The notes beneath the pieces are model-generated. The model had not been told where the DNA came from and searched no databases. It saw nothing but the letters and a program-made list of their open reading frames with translations. From Leptospira biflexa (GTDB lineage: Bacteria; Spirochaetota; Leptospiria; Turneriellales; DYLW01): 42,668 bases of DNA. Below, in pieces: positions 33,759 to 41,503 of the stretch. Position 1 is the first letter of the stretch; every line of letters starts with the position of its first letter. The DNA is taken from positions 1 through 42,668 of the forward strand of contig DYOA01000020.1 in assembly GCA_020720785.1 (NCBI GenBank), given 5' to 3'. Both the position numbers and the translations under genes were made by a program.

Positions 33759-34159
33759 AACCCCACCGCGCACGGATTCTGGCCATGCAGGCAGTGTACC
33801 AGCTGGATTTCCATCCGGAAGGTACGCTGACTTTTAAAAATTTCCCCTGGATAGACTATGAACTCCCGGAGGACGAAAAAGCATTTGCGGGAAAGATCAT
33901 CCACGGAGTGCAGGACAATATCAGCGTTATTGATGACTCCATTCGGCGGCATTCCAAAAACTGGGTATTTGAAAGAATTTCCCCGGTAAACAAAGCAATC
34001 CTCAGAATATCTATTTACCAACTTATGAAAATGGCCGATGATGTTCCATACAGGGTTGTGATTGATGAGGCTTTAAAAATCACCCGCAAGTATTCCGATG
34101 AAGCCTCCACGTCCTATATCAACGCACTTCTGGATGTGATTTGGAAAGAAGTAAAATGA
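33755..34159 (+). CDS. nusB: Transcription antitermination factor NusB
   Basis: 134 residues. NusB with NusE binds boxA RNA in antitermination of rRNA transcription. Features are the N-terminal RARILAMQAVYQLDF, the central ISPVNKAILRISIYQLM and the C-terminal RVVIDEALKITRKYSDEAST followed by FVN-like SYINALLDVI. The ATG overlaps the ribH stop and the gene's own stop overlaps the next start. The ribH-nusB order is very common. Confidence 0.95.
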   Translation: MKPHRARILAMQAVYQLDFHPEGTLTFKNFPWIDYELPEDEKAFAGKIIHGVQDNISVIDDSIRRHSKNWVFERISPVNKAILRISIYQLMKMADDVPYRVVIDEALKITRKYSDEASTSYINALLDVIWKEVK

Positions 34160-36162
34160 ACAGAGAAAACACAAGAATCACCGGTATCGAGGATGAACTG
34201 GTTGTGCAGCCCACCGTGGAAGGGAAGGGTTCCCGCTGGCTGAAAGCCCTGGGAATTTCCGTAATTCTCCTTTTGATAGGGGCAGGAATTGCCGCCGGGG
34301 TGTATTATTTAATGTGGAAAAAAAATCAGGCAGGGCAGAAATCCCGGCTGGATAATCTGCATACAGAATATTCTGTGGATTCCAAAATCATGCTCCCGGA
34401 CAAGGTGATTCAGGATCCGGATCTGATCAAAGCCATAGATTTATACAAAAAGGATTATGTAAAATCGGCCAAATTTGCTTTCAATGAAATTCTGGAAAAA
34501 AATAAACCGGACGATGTGCGCGCAGCCTCTCTGGTGTATCTGGGAATCATAGCGGATGAAGAAGGAAATTTTAATCTGGCCCGGGATTTTTTCCAGAGAG
34601 CCATTAAAATAGAGGCGGATAATTTTTTTGCCCATTATAACTTGGCCATTGCTCTGCGTCATTCCGGCAAATTTAAGGAAGCCCTGGAAGAGCTGGAGAT
34701 TGCCAAACGGATTAACCCATCTCTGGTGCATCCGGATTTGGTCAAAGGGCAGATCCAGTATGAAAGCCAGGATTATGCGAATGCGGAAGAGACTTTCCGG
34801 GACGCCGCATCCCGTGCACGCGACCCGCTGGCATATTATAATCTGGGGATGACATACAAGAAAGAAGGGAAAATAGCAGAAGCAAAGGCCGCTTTTATGG
34901 AAGCCCTGAATCTGGCTGGCTCTGGGGAGACGGCTGCCCTGGCCAGCTCCCAACTGGGAATTATCCACGCCACCCAGGGGGATTATGAAAACGCGGAGCA
35001 TTATTTTGAACGCTGCGTGAACATCATGCCGGCCACCCCCCGCTATTATTACAATCTGGCACGCGTACAGTATGCCACAGGAAAATTTGAGGATGCCATC
35101 CGCAATATGAGCATGGCGGAAAAATACGGAGCAAAGGATCCCAAAATCTATGTATACCTGTCCCGCCTGTATTCGGCGATGAATGAAAAGGAAAGGGCAT
35201 TTCTTGTCTTACAGAAAGGGTTGGACGCCGCTCCCCGTAGCTCCATGCTTCTGAACGCTTATGCAGACGCGGCCATTGAAATCCAGAAATGGAATGAAGC
35301 CATCGTGGCCCTGCGTCGGGGGCTGGAAGTTTCCACCGGCAGTAAAGAACGGGGGACACTGCTGTATAATCTGGGGCGGGTATACTATGAACTGAATGAC
35401 CTGGAGAACGCAGAAAGCCACTTGGAGCGGGCTCTGGATCTGGATCCTGTCAATGATGAGATTATTATTCTACTGGCCAGATCCTATATGCGGTCCGGAA
35501 AAAAAGATAAAAGTGTGGCCGCTTTCAATAAAGCCATCCAGATAAATCCGGATAACGTGAACCTGCTGGTGGAAGCCGGGCGGATGTATTATGAAATTGG
35601 GTTGATCACGGAAGCAGAGAATCACTTCAAGCGGGTCCTGGAAACTCCGGGGGCACAGAAGGATCAGCAGACATTGTCACTTTTGTATCTGGCAAAAATC
35701 CATAAAAAGAGACAGCATTATGATGAGGCCGTAACCAGCCTGGAAAAAGCTCTTCTGCTGAATCCAGACAAAAACACCCTGGAAAGTATTTATCTGGAAA
35801 TGGGAGATTCCATATTAAGATCCAATAAGCCATCGGCGGTGGCTGTGGGATATATTGAAAAGGCTCTGGCGGTGAACCCAACCTCCGGCAAGGCCAGGAT
35901 TCTGCTGGCAGACGCCCTCATACAGAAAGGGGATATGGCCTCCATGGAAAGAGCGGAAGAAAATTTGTCTTCCATCATCCAGTCATCCACCCAGCCCGCC
36001 ATCCTAACCAGTGCGTATACGTTTCGTGGGATTCTTTATTTTAAAAACGGGATGTTCATGAAAGCCTTGGACGATTTTAATTCCGCCCTGGAGAAAGATC
36101 CTTCCAATGAAACCGCATTCCATAACCGGCGGATGGTTCTGGCCAAACTGGAAAGAAACTGA
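34156..36162 (+). CDS. Large membrane-anchored TPR protein
   Basis: 668 residues from the ATG at 34156, which overlaps the nusB stop (ATGA) with GGAAAG upstream; a TTG five codons earlier is less likely. A short cytoplasmic N-terminus of about 35 residues is followed by one transmembrane helix (about 38-56, ISVILLLIGAGIAAGVYYL). The remainder is a run of at least a dozen TPR units, for example FQRAIKIEADNFFAHYNLAI, LGMTYKKEGKIAEAKAAFME and LESIYLEMGDSILRSNKP. It is presumably a periplasmic scaffold. A hairpin with a short T run follows. The specific partner is unknown. Confidence 0.85.
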   Translation: MNRENTRITGIEDELVVQPTVEGKGSRWLKALGISVILLLIGAGIAAGVYYLMWKKNQAGQKSRLDNLHTEYSVDSKIMLPDKVIQDPDLIKAIDLYKKDYVKSAKFAFNEILEKNKPDDVRAASLVYLGIIADEEGNFNLARDFFQRAIKIEADNFFAHYNLAIALRHSGKFKEALEELEIAKRINPSLVHPDLVKGQIQYESQDYANAEETFRDAASRARDPLAYYNLGMTYKKEGKIAEAKAAFMEALNLAGSGETAALASSQLGIIHATQGDYENAEHYFERCVNIMPATPRYYYNLARVQYATGKFEDAIRNMSMAEKYGAKDPKIYVYLSRLYSAMNEKERAFLVLQKGLDAAPRSSMLLNAYADAAIEIQKWNEAIVALRRGLEVSTGSKERGTLLYNLGRVYYELNDLENAESHLERALDLDPVNDEIIILLARSYMRSGKKDKSVAAFNKAIQINPDNVNLLVEAGRMYYEIGLITEAENHFKRVLETPGAQKDQQTLSLLYLAKIHKKRQHYDEAVTSLEKALLLNPDKNTLESIYLEMGDSILRSNKPSAVAVGYIEKALAVNPTSGKARILLADALIQKGDMASMERAEENLSSIIQSSTQPAILTSAYTFRGILYFKNGMFMKALDDFNSALEKDPSNETAFHNRRMVLAKLERN

Positions 36163-36166
36163 TGGT

Positions 36167-36613
36167 TTATTCCGGAGATTCTCTCCGGTTTTGTAAAGAT
36201 GTTCGTAAAAATGTCTCCAGCAAAATGGCGGCGGCAATGGAATCCAGCATTTCCTTTTTCTTTTTTTTCCGGTTCACGATCTTTTTCTCCGTGAGCTCCG
36301 CCCATTTTTCGGATGCCATTTTTGTGGTATAATTTTCATCCCAAAGCAGGATTTCCATTTCCGGAAAAATTTTTCCCAGCCGTCCATGGAAATCCCTTGC
36401 GTCCCTGGTCATGCCGGAATCATTCCCGTCCGCATGGAAGGGCAGACCCACCAGAATTCTGCGGATATCCTCTTCCCGTGCGATCCCCCGGATTTTTTCT
36501 ATAGCATCCGGGGTATTGGGGATCTGCGGCAGTGGACGGATAGTGATCCCCAGAGAGTCAGAAACCGCCAGCCCCATTTTTTTGGTGCCATAATCAATGG
36601 CCAGCGTCTTCAT
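36167..36613 (-). CDS. ruvX: Holliday-junction-resolvase-like RuvX/YqgF
   Basis: 148 residues. YqgF-family proteins have an RNase H fold and act in 16S rRNA 5' end processing; a role in recombination was proposed first. Motifs are LAIDYGTKKMGLAVSD, VGLPFHADGNDSGMT, LLWDENYTTKMA (the usual pattern is D-E-R-x-T-T) and the C-terminal DSIAAAILLETFL with the third acidic residue. The start lies within the 3' end of lpxD (20-base overlap). It is the last gene of the envelope operon. Its 3' end contains the hairpin at 36172-36192. Confidence 0.9.
   Translation of the reverse strand: MKTLAIDYGTKKMGLAVSDSLGITIRPLPQIPNTPDAIEKIRGIAREEDIRRILVGLPFHADGNDSGMTRDARDFHGRLGKIFPEMEILLWDENYTTKMASEKWAELTEKKIVNRKKKKKEMLDSIAAAILLETFLRTSLQNRRESPE
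36172..36192 (+). terminator. Hairpin between convergent TPR and ruvX genes
   Basis: CCGGAGA (36172-36178) and TCTCCGG (36182-36188) form a perfect 7-bp stem with a 3-base loop, followed by TTTT. It starts ten bases after the TPR stop codon and lies in the last codons of ruvX. The short T run makes it a moderate terminator candidate for the plus-strand operon. Confidence 0.5.
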
Positions 36614-37631
36614 CGGTGAGTTTTTTTATCTGCTCATACATTTCCGGGAGTTTATCCATCAGAGCATGGACCCGGTGCATGTGCCGTGCCGGTTTCGCAG
36701 GAATCCCAAAATACATCTGGTTGGGGGCCAGATCATTCGCTGCCCCGGTGAGTCCCATCAGCATGGATTTTTCTCCCACGGTAACATGGTCAGAGATGGC
36801 ACACATGCCCCCCACAAGAACATTATCTTCCACAACAGCGGAACCGGCCACTCCGGCATTTCCGGCAAAATAACAGTTTTTGCCTATGATGGCGTTATGA
36901 CCAATGTGAACCTGGTCATCCAGTTTGGTGTTTTCCCGGATAATGGTGGATTCAATGGTGGCACGGTCCACGGTGGAGCCGGCTCCAATGTCCACATAGT
37001 CTTCCAGTACCACATTCCCAATCTGCGGGATCCGGTACCGTATGCCGTCTTGATCGTGGTATCCAAACCCATCGGCCCCGATGATACAGCCCGCATACAG
37101 AATGCAGTTTTTTCCAATCCGGCAGTGGTGGCCCACAACCACATTGGGATAGAGAATGCAACCCTCTCCAATCCTTGCGTGGCTTTCAATAACCACGCCC
37201 GGATACAGGGTCACATTATCCCCAATGACCGCGTTTGCCATGATACTCACGCCGGGATAGATGGCCGTATTTCTGCCAAACTCCACGGTGGGGTGGATCA
37301 ACCCCTTTTCCTGGGGGTTGGGCGGAGGGATTTCCGGGGCAAATATCCCCAGCATGGATATAAATTTTATCCTGGTTGTTTTATCTTCTTCATAAACAGC
37401 ATTGGGATACGCATCCTTCAAGCTGGCCGTGCATAAAACAGCAATGTCCGGATTGTTCATGAGATAGGGGTGTTTTTTTTCTATTTTTTTGGCACCCACA
37501 AAATAAACGGAGCCGGGCTGGATATCCTCCGCTTTTTTCAATCTTTCCGTGTCCTTTATCTGCCCTATGTGGAAATTTTCGTCGCCCTGGAAGGGGATAT
37601 TCAGCTTTTCTGCCAATTCTTTGAGGGTCAT
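36594..37631 (-). CDS. lpxD: UDP-3-O-acyl-glucosamine N-acyltransferase LpxD
   Basis: 345 residues. LpxD adds the second acyl chain in lipid A synthesis. An N-terminal uridine-binding-like domain (1-100, with VYFVGAKKIEKKHPYLMNNP) is followed by a left-handed parallel beta-helix of hexapeptide repeats (about 108-300). It includes NTAIYPGVSIMANAVIG, IIGADGFGYHDQDG and VHIGHNAIIGKN with the catalytic His. The C-terminal helix (YFGIPAKPARHMHR to the end) binds acyl carrier protein in the family. CGGAGG precedes the ATG. Its presence supports an LPS-bearing outer membrane. Confidence 0.96.
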   Translation of the reverse strand: MTLKELAEKLNIPFQGDENFHIGQIKDTERLKKAEDIQPGSVYFVGAKKIEKKHPYLMNNPDIAVLCTASLKDAYPNAVYEEDKTTRIKFISMLGIFAPEIPPPNPQEKGLIHPTVEFGRNTAIYPGVSIMANAVIGDNVTLYPGVVIESHARIGEGCILYPNVVVGHHCRIGKNCILYAGCIIGADGFGYHDQDGIRYRIPQIGNVVLEDYVDIGAGSTVDRATIESTIIRENTKLDDQVHIGHNAIIGKNCYFAGNAGVAGSAVVEDNVLVGGMCAISDHVTVGEKSMLMGLTGAANDLAPNQMYFGIPAKPARHMHRVHALMDKLPEMYEQIKKLTDEDAGH

Positions 37632-37646
37632 ACTGCCTCCGTTTTT

Positions 37647-38174
37647 TTATTTTGCTGTGGGAACCGATCTTTGGTTAACTTCATTGATAATATCGATTGC
37701 TTTCTGGCTCATATCCCTGGAATATTTTCCATAGACCACGGATTTGCGGGATACAATCACCGGCATTTTTTCTTCTTTTGCGATGATTTCCATGACATTT
37801 ATGATTTCATCAAAAACCCCGGCCATGGTATCCGTTTCCCATGCGACCATCTCATCCTGAAATTTTTTCACCTGCTCCCGGTAGTCATCCAGGGCTTCCT
37901 GGGAGGCTTCCTTTTCTTTTATGTACTCGGAATACCCCAGAAACTGTTTTTTCTGCTCCAGGGATTCCTCCATCTGCCGGACGCGTTTCTGGACATTCTC
38001 TTTTTCTTCTATGAGCCGTTTTTTTTTGTTCAGATATTCTTTGTATGCGGTGTCTTTCAAATTGGAATTCTCAAACACATACTGCATATCAATATAACCA
38101 ATAATCTCCCCGGTCTGCTCCCCAAACACAAAGGCCGATGGGAGAAGCAAAAGAAAAAAGAAAATCCTCCGCAT
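37647..38174 (-). CDS. Skp/OmpH-family periplasmic chaperone
   Basis: 175 residues. A signal peptide covers about residues 1-18 (cleavage plausible after VFG). The mature start GYIDMQYVFENSNLKDTAY is typical of Skp/OmpH. A long coiled coil (about 45-125) and a C-terminal beta/alpha part (EEKMPVIVSRKSVVYGKYSR, DMSQKAIDIINEVNQ) complete the jellyfish-like family layout. Skp carries outer-membrane proteins across the periplasm. It lies next to lpxD, as in many bacteria, and its ATG overlaps the previous stop (TGATG). Confidence 0.9.
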   Translation of the reverse strand: MRRIFFFLLLLPSAFVFGEQTGEIIGYIDMQYVFENSNLKDTAYKEYLNKKKRLIEEKENVQKRVRQMEESLEQKKQFLGYSEYIKEKEASQEALDDYREQVKKFQDEMVAWETDTMAGVFDEIINVMEIIAKEEKMPVIVSRKSVVYGKYSRDMSQKAIDIINEVNQRSVPTAK

Positions 38175-38803
38175 CAGAACTGCCTTGTGAAGGAAAAGAC
38201 CCCCCGGTTCATGGTTGGATCATAGTAAGCGTTAAACTTCATATCCTGGAAAAATACCGGATACACCATTCCGGAAAGCAATCCCAGGCCGGTTCCGGCC
38301 AGGGCTCCATAACCCAGATATTGCAGCACATCGTCCGTGTTTTTGCTTTCTGAATACGGAATGACGGAATATGATGTCCCCACCAGAGAGCCAATGATGA
38401 ATCCCAGCCAGGAATGTCGGAACAATGGTTTGCTGTAAAAATAATACCGGTCGCTGTAAATTTCAATACCGGAAAAAATGGCGGAGACACCCATGGCTCC
38501 CAGGGCAAATCCTCCGGTGTACAGACCCTGGTATTTTTTATAATCCGCATTGGTGATCATAGAATAAGAAGAAACATATCCAAAGGCCGCTCCGGAAATC
38601 CCTGCGACCAGTAAATTGATGGTGAAATACTCGCCGGGATCTTCCTTTTCTGACGGCAGGAATTTCTGGATGAGTTCCGGGTTTTTCAAAGATGCGTCAT
38701 CCTCCGCTTTTTCCTGTGAATGGATGCCAGCGGGCAGGGATAGAATAAAAATCCCCAGAAAAAGCAGTGTTACAAAGGATAAATATTTTGCGGTCTTTCT
38801 CAT
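38174..38803 (-). CDS. Exported or membrane protein of unknown function
   Basis: 209 residues. An N-terminal signal-like segment (about 9-27) precedes a charged stretch of 35 residues. Several glycine-rich hydrophobic segments follow, such as LLVAGISGAAFGYVSSYSMI, GGFALGAMGVSAIFSG, LGFIIGSLVGTSYSV and YGALAGTGLGLLSGMVYPVF. Glycine-zipper-like helices separated by Tyr-rich parts suggest an integral inner-membrane protein; a beta-barrel is less likely. The stop overlaps the skp start. Its place between a regulator ATPase and skp suggests an envelope role. Family not recognised. Confidence 0.72.
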   Translation of the reverse strand: MRKTAKYLSFVTLLFLGIFILSLPAGIHSQEKAEDDASLKNPELIQKFLPSEKEDPGEYFTINLLVAGISGAAFGYVSSYSMITNADYKKYQGLYTGGFALGAMGVSAIFSGIEIYSDRYYFYSKPLFRHSWLGFIIGSLVGTSYSVIPYSESKNTDDVLQYLGYGALAGTGLGLLSGMVYPVFFQDMKFNAYYDPTMNRGVFSFTRQF

Positions 38804-38814
38804 ATTGTCATTTC

Positions 38815-39819
38815 TTACCGGGTGGATATGCTTTCAATTTCTTTTATAATGTCATTCATGGACTTCTGGCTGATTTCTTCCGGAACTGTCCAGAAGGAAA
38901 AGATATAACTTTTATAATTGGATTTCCGGATAAACGGATATTCCTTTTCTTCCATGAGACGTGAAATTTTGTCAAAGTCTTTCTCATTGCTGGAAATCAC
39001 AAAGGATTTTTTTCCGGTGGTGTAATCAATACGTAAGAAAACCGTCACCTGATAATTCTCAAGCTGGTCCACAAAATTGCGGAATTCCGGGAGGATTTTT
39101 TCGCTTTTGGGCTTATTTTCAATGTTGGTGAATTTCCTGAGTATACGTTTGAAGTAATATGTCCGCTGGTTTTTTTCATTGACTTCGCTACCGTTGATGA
39201 ATCTTCTCTCATCCATCAGCTCCCGCATCATGAATTCCCCCCGCCCCCGATCATTGTCAAAATTCAGAAGAGCAGCGTCCGCTTTTTCATTCGCCTCTTT
39301 CAGGGAATAAAATTTGTTATGTGGGATATGGTGCTTGAAGGACATTTCCATATATGCGTTTTCTTTGTTGATATTGTCAATTTTGAGCTCAATCTCCGCC
39401 ACCCTGCCACTTCCGTGTTCAAACAGGTTCTGGAGTGCTTCTGTCGCCGCTAAACGGATGGTATCCGGATCCAGATGGATAATCTGTGCCAGATCAGACG
39501 CGGTCTCTTTGAAGATATGGGCGGTGCCGTGCTTTTCATCAATCCGCTTCTGGTATTCATTTTCTATGACCTTCTCCCGGTTGACTTTTCCCGTGAACGA
39601 AAGGGATTCAATGGAATCCGGCAGATACGGAGAATCCTTGATGGCATTGATATCTTTCTGTTTGCGTCGCACATCGGCCAGCAGCTCCTGAATCACGGCA
39701 TCCTTCTCCGATGGTTCCATGCCCTGGAGAAGCTGCTGCGTTTTAGCGGAAACATCGCCTGATGCTTCCGGTGAGGCGGAGATGATTTCTTTCAGTAATT
39801 TTTTGGTTTCTGGTTTCAT
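38815..39819 (-). CDS. RsbW-like ATPase-domain protein
   Basis: 334 residues. The central part (about 100-210) resembles the GHKL ATPase fold of anti-sigma kinases. The N-box-like helix IRLAATEALQNLFEHGSG (121-138) matches the E-A-x-x-N-x-x-x-H-G pattern, and RGRGEFMMRELMD (191-203) matches the G2 lid glycine box. The D-x-G box is poorly preserved. The N-terminal 100 residues are helical, and the C-terminal domain (about 235-334) is of unknown fold. RsbW-like proteins phosphorylate STAS antagonists; a STAS protein is encoded at 17698. It starts right after the pssA stop (TGATATG), so it is in the lipid/envelope operon. The exact role is inferred. Confidence 0.65.
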   Translation of the reverse strand: MKPETKKLLKEIISASPEASGDVSAKTQQLLQGMEPSEKDAVIQELLADVRRKQKDINAIKDSPYLPDSIESLSFTGKVNREKVIENEYQKRIDEKHGTAHIFKETASDLAQIIHLDPDTIRLAATEALQNLFEHGSGRVAEIELKIDNINKENAYMEMSFKHHIPHNKFYSLKEANEKADAALLNFDNDRGRGEFMMRELMDERRFINGSEVNEKNQRTYYFKRILRKFTNIENKPKSEKILPEFRNFVDQLENYQVTVFLRIDYTTGKKSFVISSNEKDFDKISRLMEEKEYPFIRKSNYKSYIFSFWTVPEEISQKSMNDIIKEIESISTR

Positions 39820-39820
39820 A

Positions 39821-40585
39821 TCAGCGGGAAAATGCTCCTATTTTTATTTTCTGGAGAATATTGAACAGAATCCCCAGAATTCCAGAAAAAATATACAGAA
39901 TCAGAAAAGCAACAATAATAAAATACCACTTGAGAAGTATGAAAGAGAGAATGAGGATGGCCACAAACAGGATGATCCGTAGCCGGGTCAGATGGGAGCG
40001 GATGGTGACAGTCACTTTGGAATACCGCAGATTGCTGACCATCAGAAAGGAAAGCACCAGCATGGCGGGAACTATGATCCACAAGGAAACCGGATACTGG
40101 TTTGCAAAAAAAGGAAAGAACGCAACAAAGAGCCCGGCGATGGGGGAGGGCAGACCGGTAAAAGAGTTGGGAGAATGGCCAATATTGAAACGTGCCAGAC
40201 GGAAAGCCGTGGCCATGGGATATATGGCGGCCACCAGCATCCCCAAGGGGAAACTTTTGGGATAATCAAAAAGAGAAAACGGGATCACAATCTGGAACAG
40301 CGATATTTTATACAAGAGAAACGCAGGGGCCACCCCAAACGCGGTGAGATCTGCCAGGGAATCCAACTGTTCGCCCAGGCTACTCTGGACCCCCAGTGCC
40401 CGTGCCACGGCACCGTCCAACCCGTCAAAAACGGTGGCCAGGAGAATTAAAAATCCGGAGACCAGAAAAAGATTCATGGCCTGCGGGGAGTTTATATCCA
40501 AAACCGATGAGGCAACGGTCACGGAAAGAAAACCAGAGAGAAGATTTCCAAAAGTAAGCGTATTGGGTATCCAGCGGCGTATCAT
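39821..40585 (-). CDS. pssA: CDP-diacylglycerol--serine O-phosphatidyltransferase
   Basis: 254 residues, an integral membrane enzyme making phosphatidylserine, the precursor of phosphatidylethanolamine. The CDP-alcohol phosphotransferase motif is complete: D-G-x2-(D-G)-A-x-A-R-x8-G-x3-D-x3-D within FDGLDGAVARALG and SLGEQLDSLADLTAFGVAPA (about 52-85). About six to seven hydrophobic segments are visible. The N-terminal RRWIPNTLTFGNLLSGFLSV is typical of the PssA type II subfamily. The palindrome GTGACAGTCAC (40005-40015) lies in the gene as Val-Thr-Val-Thr. No SD is seen. It is the first gene of the minus-strand operon reaching to ruvX. Confidence 0.92.
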   Translation of the reverse strand: MIRRWIPNTLTFGNLLSGFLSVTVASSVLDINSPQAMNLFLVSGFLILLATVFDGLDGAVARALGVQSSLGEQLDSLADLTAFGVAPAFLLYKISLFQIVIPFSLFDYPKSFPLGMLVAAIYPMATAFRLARFNIGHSPNSFTGLPSPIAGLFVAFFPFFANQYPVSLWIIVPAMLVLSFLMVSNLRYSKVTVTIRSHLTRLRIILFVAILILSFILLKWYFIIVAFLILYIFSGILGILFNILQKIKIGAFSR

Positions 40586-40802
40586 TAAATACAGAATATA
40601 GCCATTTTTCAGCTTGGCAACTGTTTTTAATTTATTTTGATGGAATTTTTGTTGGACAGGATGCCGGAAGACGGCCTCTGGGAAAGAAACGCTTGTTTTA
40701 CGATGCCATCCAAATGCGGGTTACATAATTAGATTAATTCAAATTCTTGACATATTCCATCGGTTTTAAAAAGCGTAACAAAATACTTTAAAAGGAGTAA
40801 TT

Positions 40803-41432
40803 ATGAAAAGAAGTATAGTTTCCTTTGCGGCCCTTGCGGCTTTTTCATTGGGACTGATCCTGGTATTGGAACCGAATGAACTTTCCGCAGGCGGGGATTT
40901 TAAATTGGGCGATGCTGTCTTCGCGAAAAAGTTATGCTGGGCGTGGAATTCCGGCAGTCTTCCCAAAAAACTGGGTTCAGAAGCAACGGGTGGAAGTGGC
41001 TGGATTGATAAGGACACCGGGGTTTCCAAAGTTCCGGCGGGATATCAGAAAATTGTGAGTGGCCGTGCGGACTGTGCCAATTGGCCCAAGTTTGAGTTGG
41101 TGATCCAGAAAGATGAAAAAGGTCTGGCCAAATGTGTATCCGGTGGTCCATACTCCGGAAGCCAGATGACCTGGCAATTTCTGCCATCCTCCCATAACTG
41201 GTTCAACTATGCCAGAAGTTTTGGGATGGGTGCATTTGCCGGGCTGTGGAACAACGGGATGAAAGGTACATACACAACCGCTTACGCAAACCGGGGGAAT
41301 TTTTCCATTTTTTTCCGCCAGGCTGCATGGATTGGACTGACCTCTGACTACACATCCGGCTGTAACGGCTTGGACAAAGAAAAAGTGGATGAAGCAGTAA
41401 AAGAATTAAAAATTGCCTGGAAAATGAAATAA
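40803..41432 (+). CDS. Exported protein of unknown function
   Basis: 209 residues. A signal peptide of about 30 residues (MKRSIVSFAALAAFSLGLIL, cleavage plausible near LSAGG) is followed by a soluble domain. Conserved-looking features include five Cys residues (in KLCWAWN, RADCANW, AKCVSGG, TSGCNGLD and none paired closely) minus one uncertain, and many aromatic residues around SHNWFNYARSFGMG and FFRQAAWIGL. I do not recognise the family. AAAGGAG lies before the ATG, and a strong terminator follows, so it is monocistronic. A TTGACA (40748-40753) inside AAATTCTTGACA, shared with the CarD leader, is a candidate -35 element without a clear -10. Confidence 0.8.
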   Translation: MKRSIVSFAALAAFSLGLILVLEPNELSAGGDFKLGDAVFAKKLCWAWNSGSLPKKLGSEATGGSGWIDKDTGVSKVPAGYQKIVSGRADCANWPKFELVIQKDEKGLAKCVSGGPYSGSQMTWQFLPSSHNWFNYARSFGMGAFAGLWNNGMKGTYTTAYANRGNFSIFFRQAAWIGLTSDYTSGCNGLDKEKVDEAVKELKIAWKMK

Positions 41433-41462
41433 GGTTATTTCCATAGCCGGAAATAAAAACCC

Positions 41463-41494
41463 AATAGCCGCCCGCAAGGGCGGCTATTTTTTTA
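41463..41494. terminator. Strong bidirectional intrinsic terminator
   Basis: AATAGCCGCCC (41463-41473) and GGGCGGCTATT (41478-41488) form a perfect 11-bp GC-rich stem with a GCAA tetraloop, followed by a run of T. On the minus strand the stem is followed by GGG then TTTTT, so it can also stop the convergent gene at 41504. Confidence 0.92.
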
Positions 41495-41503
41495 TCCCCA
41501 CAT

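Noticed and set aside
36597..37436. 279-codon plus-strand ORF opposite lpxD
   Set aside because: Gly/His-rich low-complexity translation mirrors the hexapeptide repeats of lpxD; no start signal.
40586..40802. Possible tRNA or small RNA in the pssA upstream gap
   Set aside because: No cloverleaf or strong stem seen; only AT-rich promoter-like sequence.
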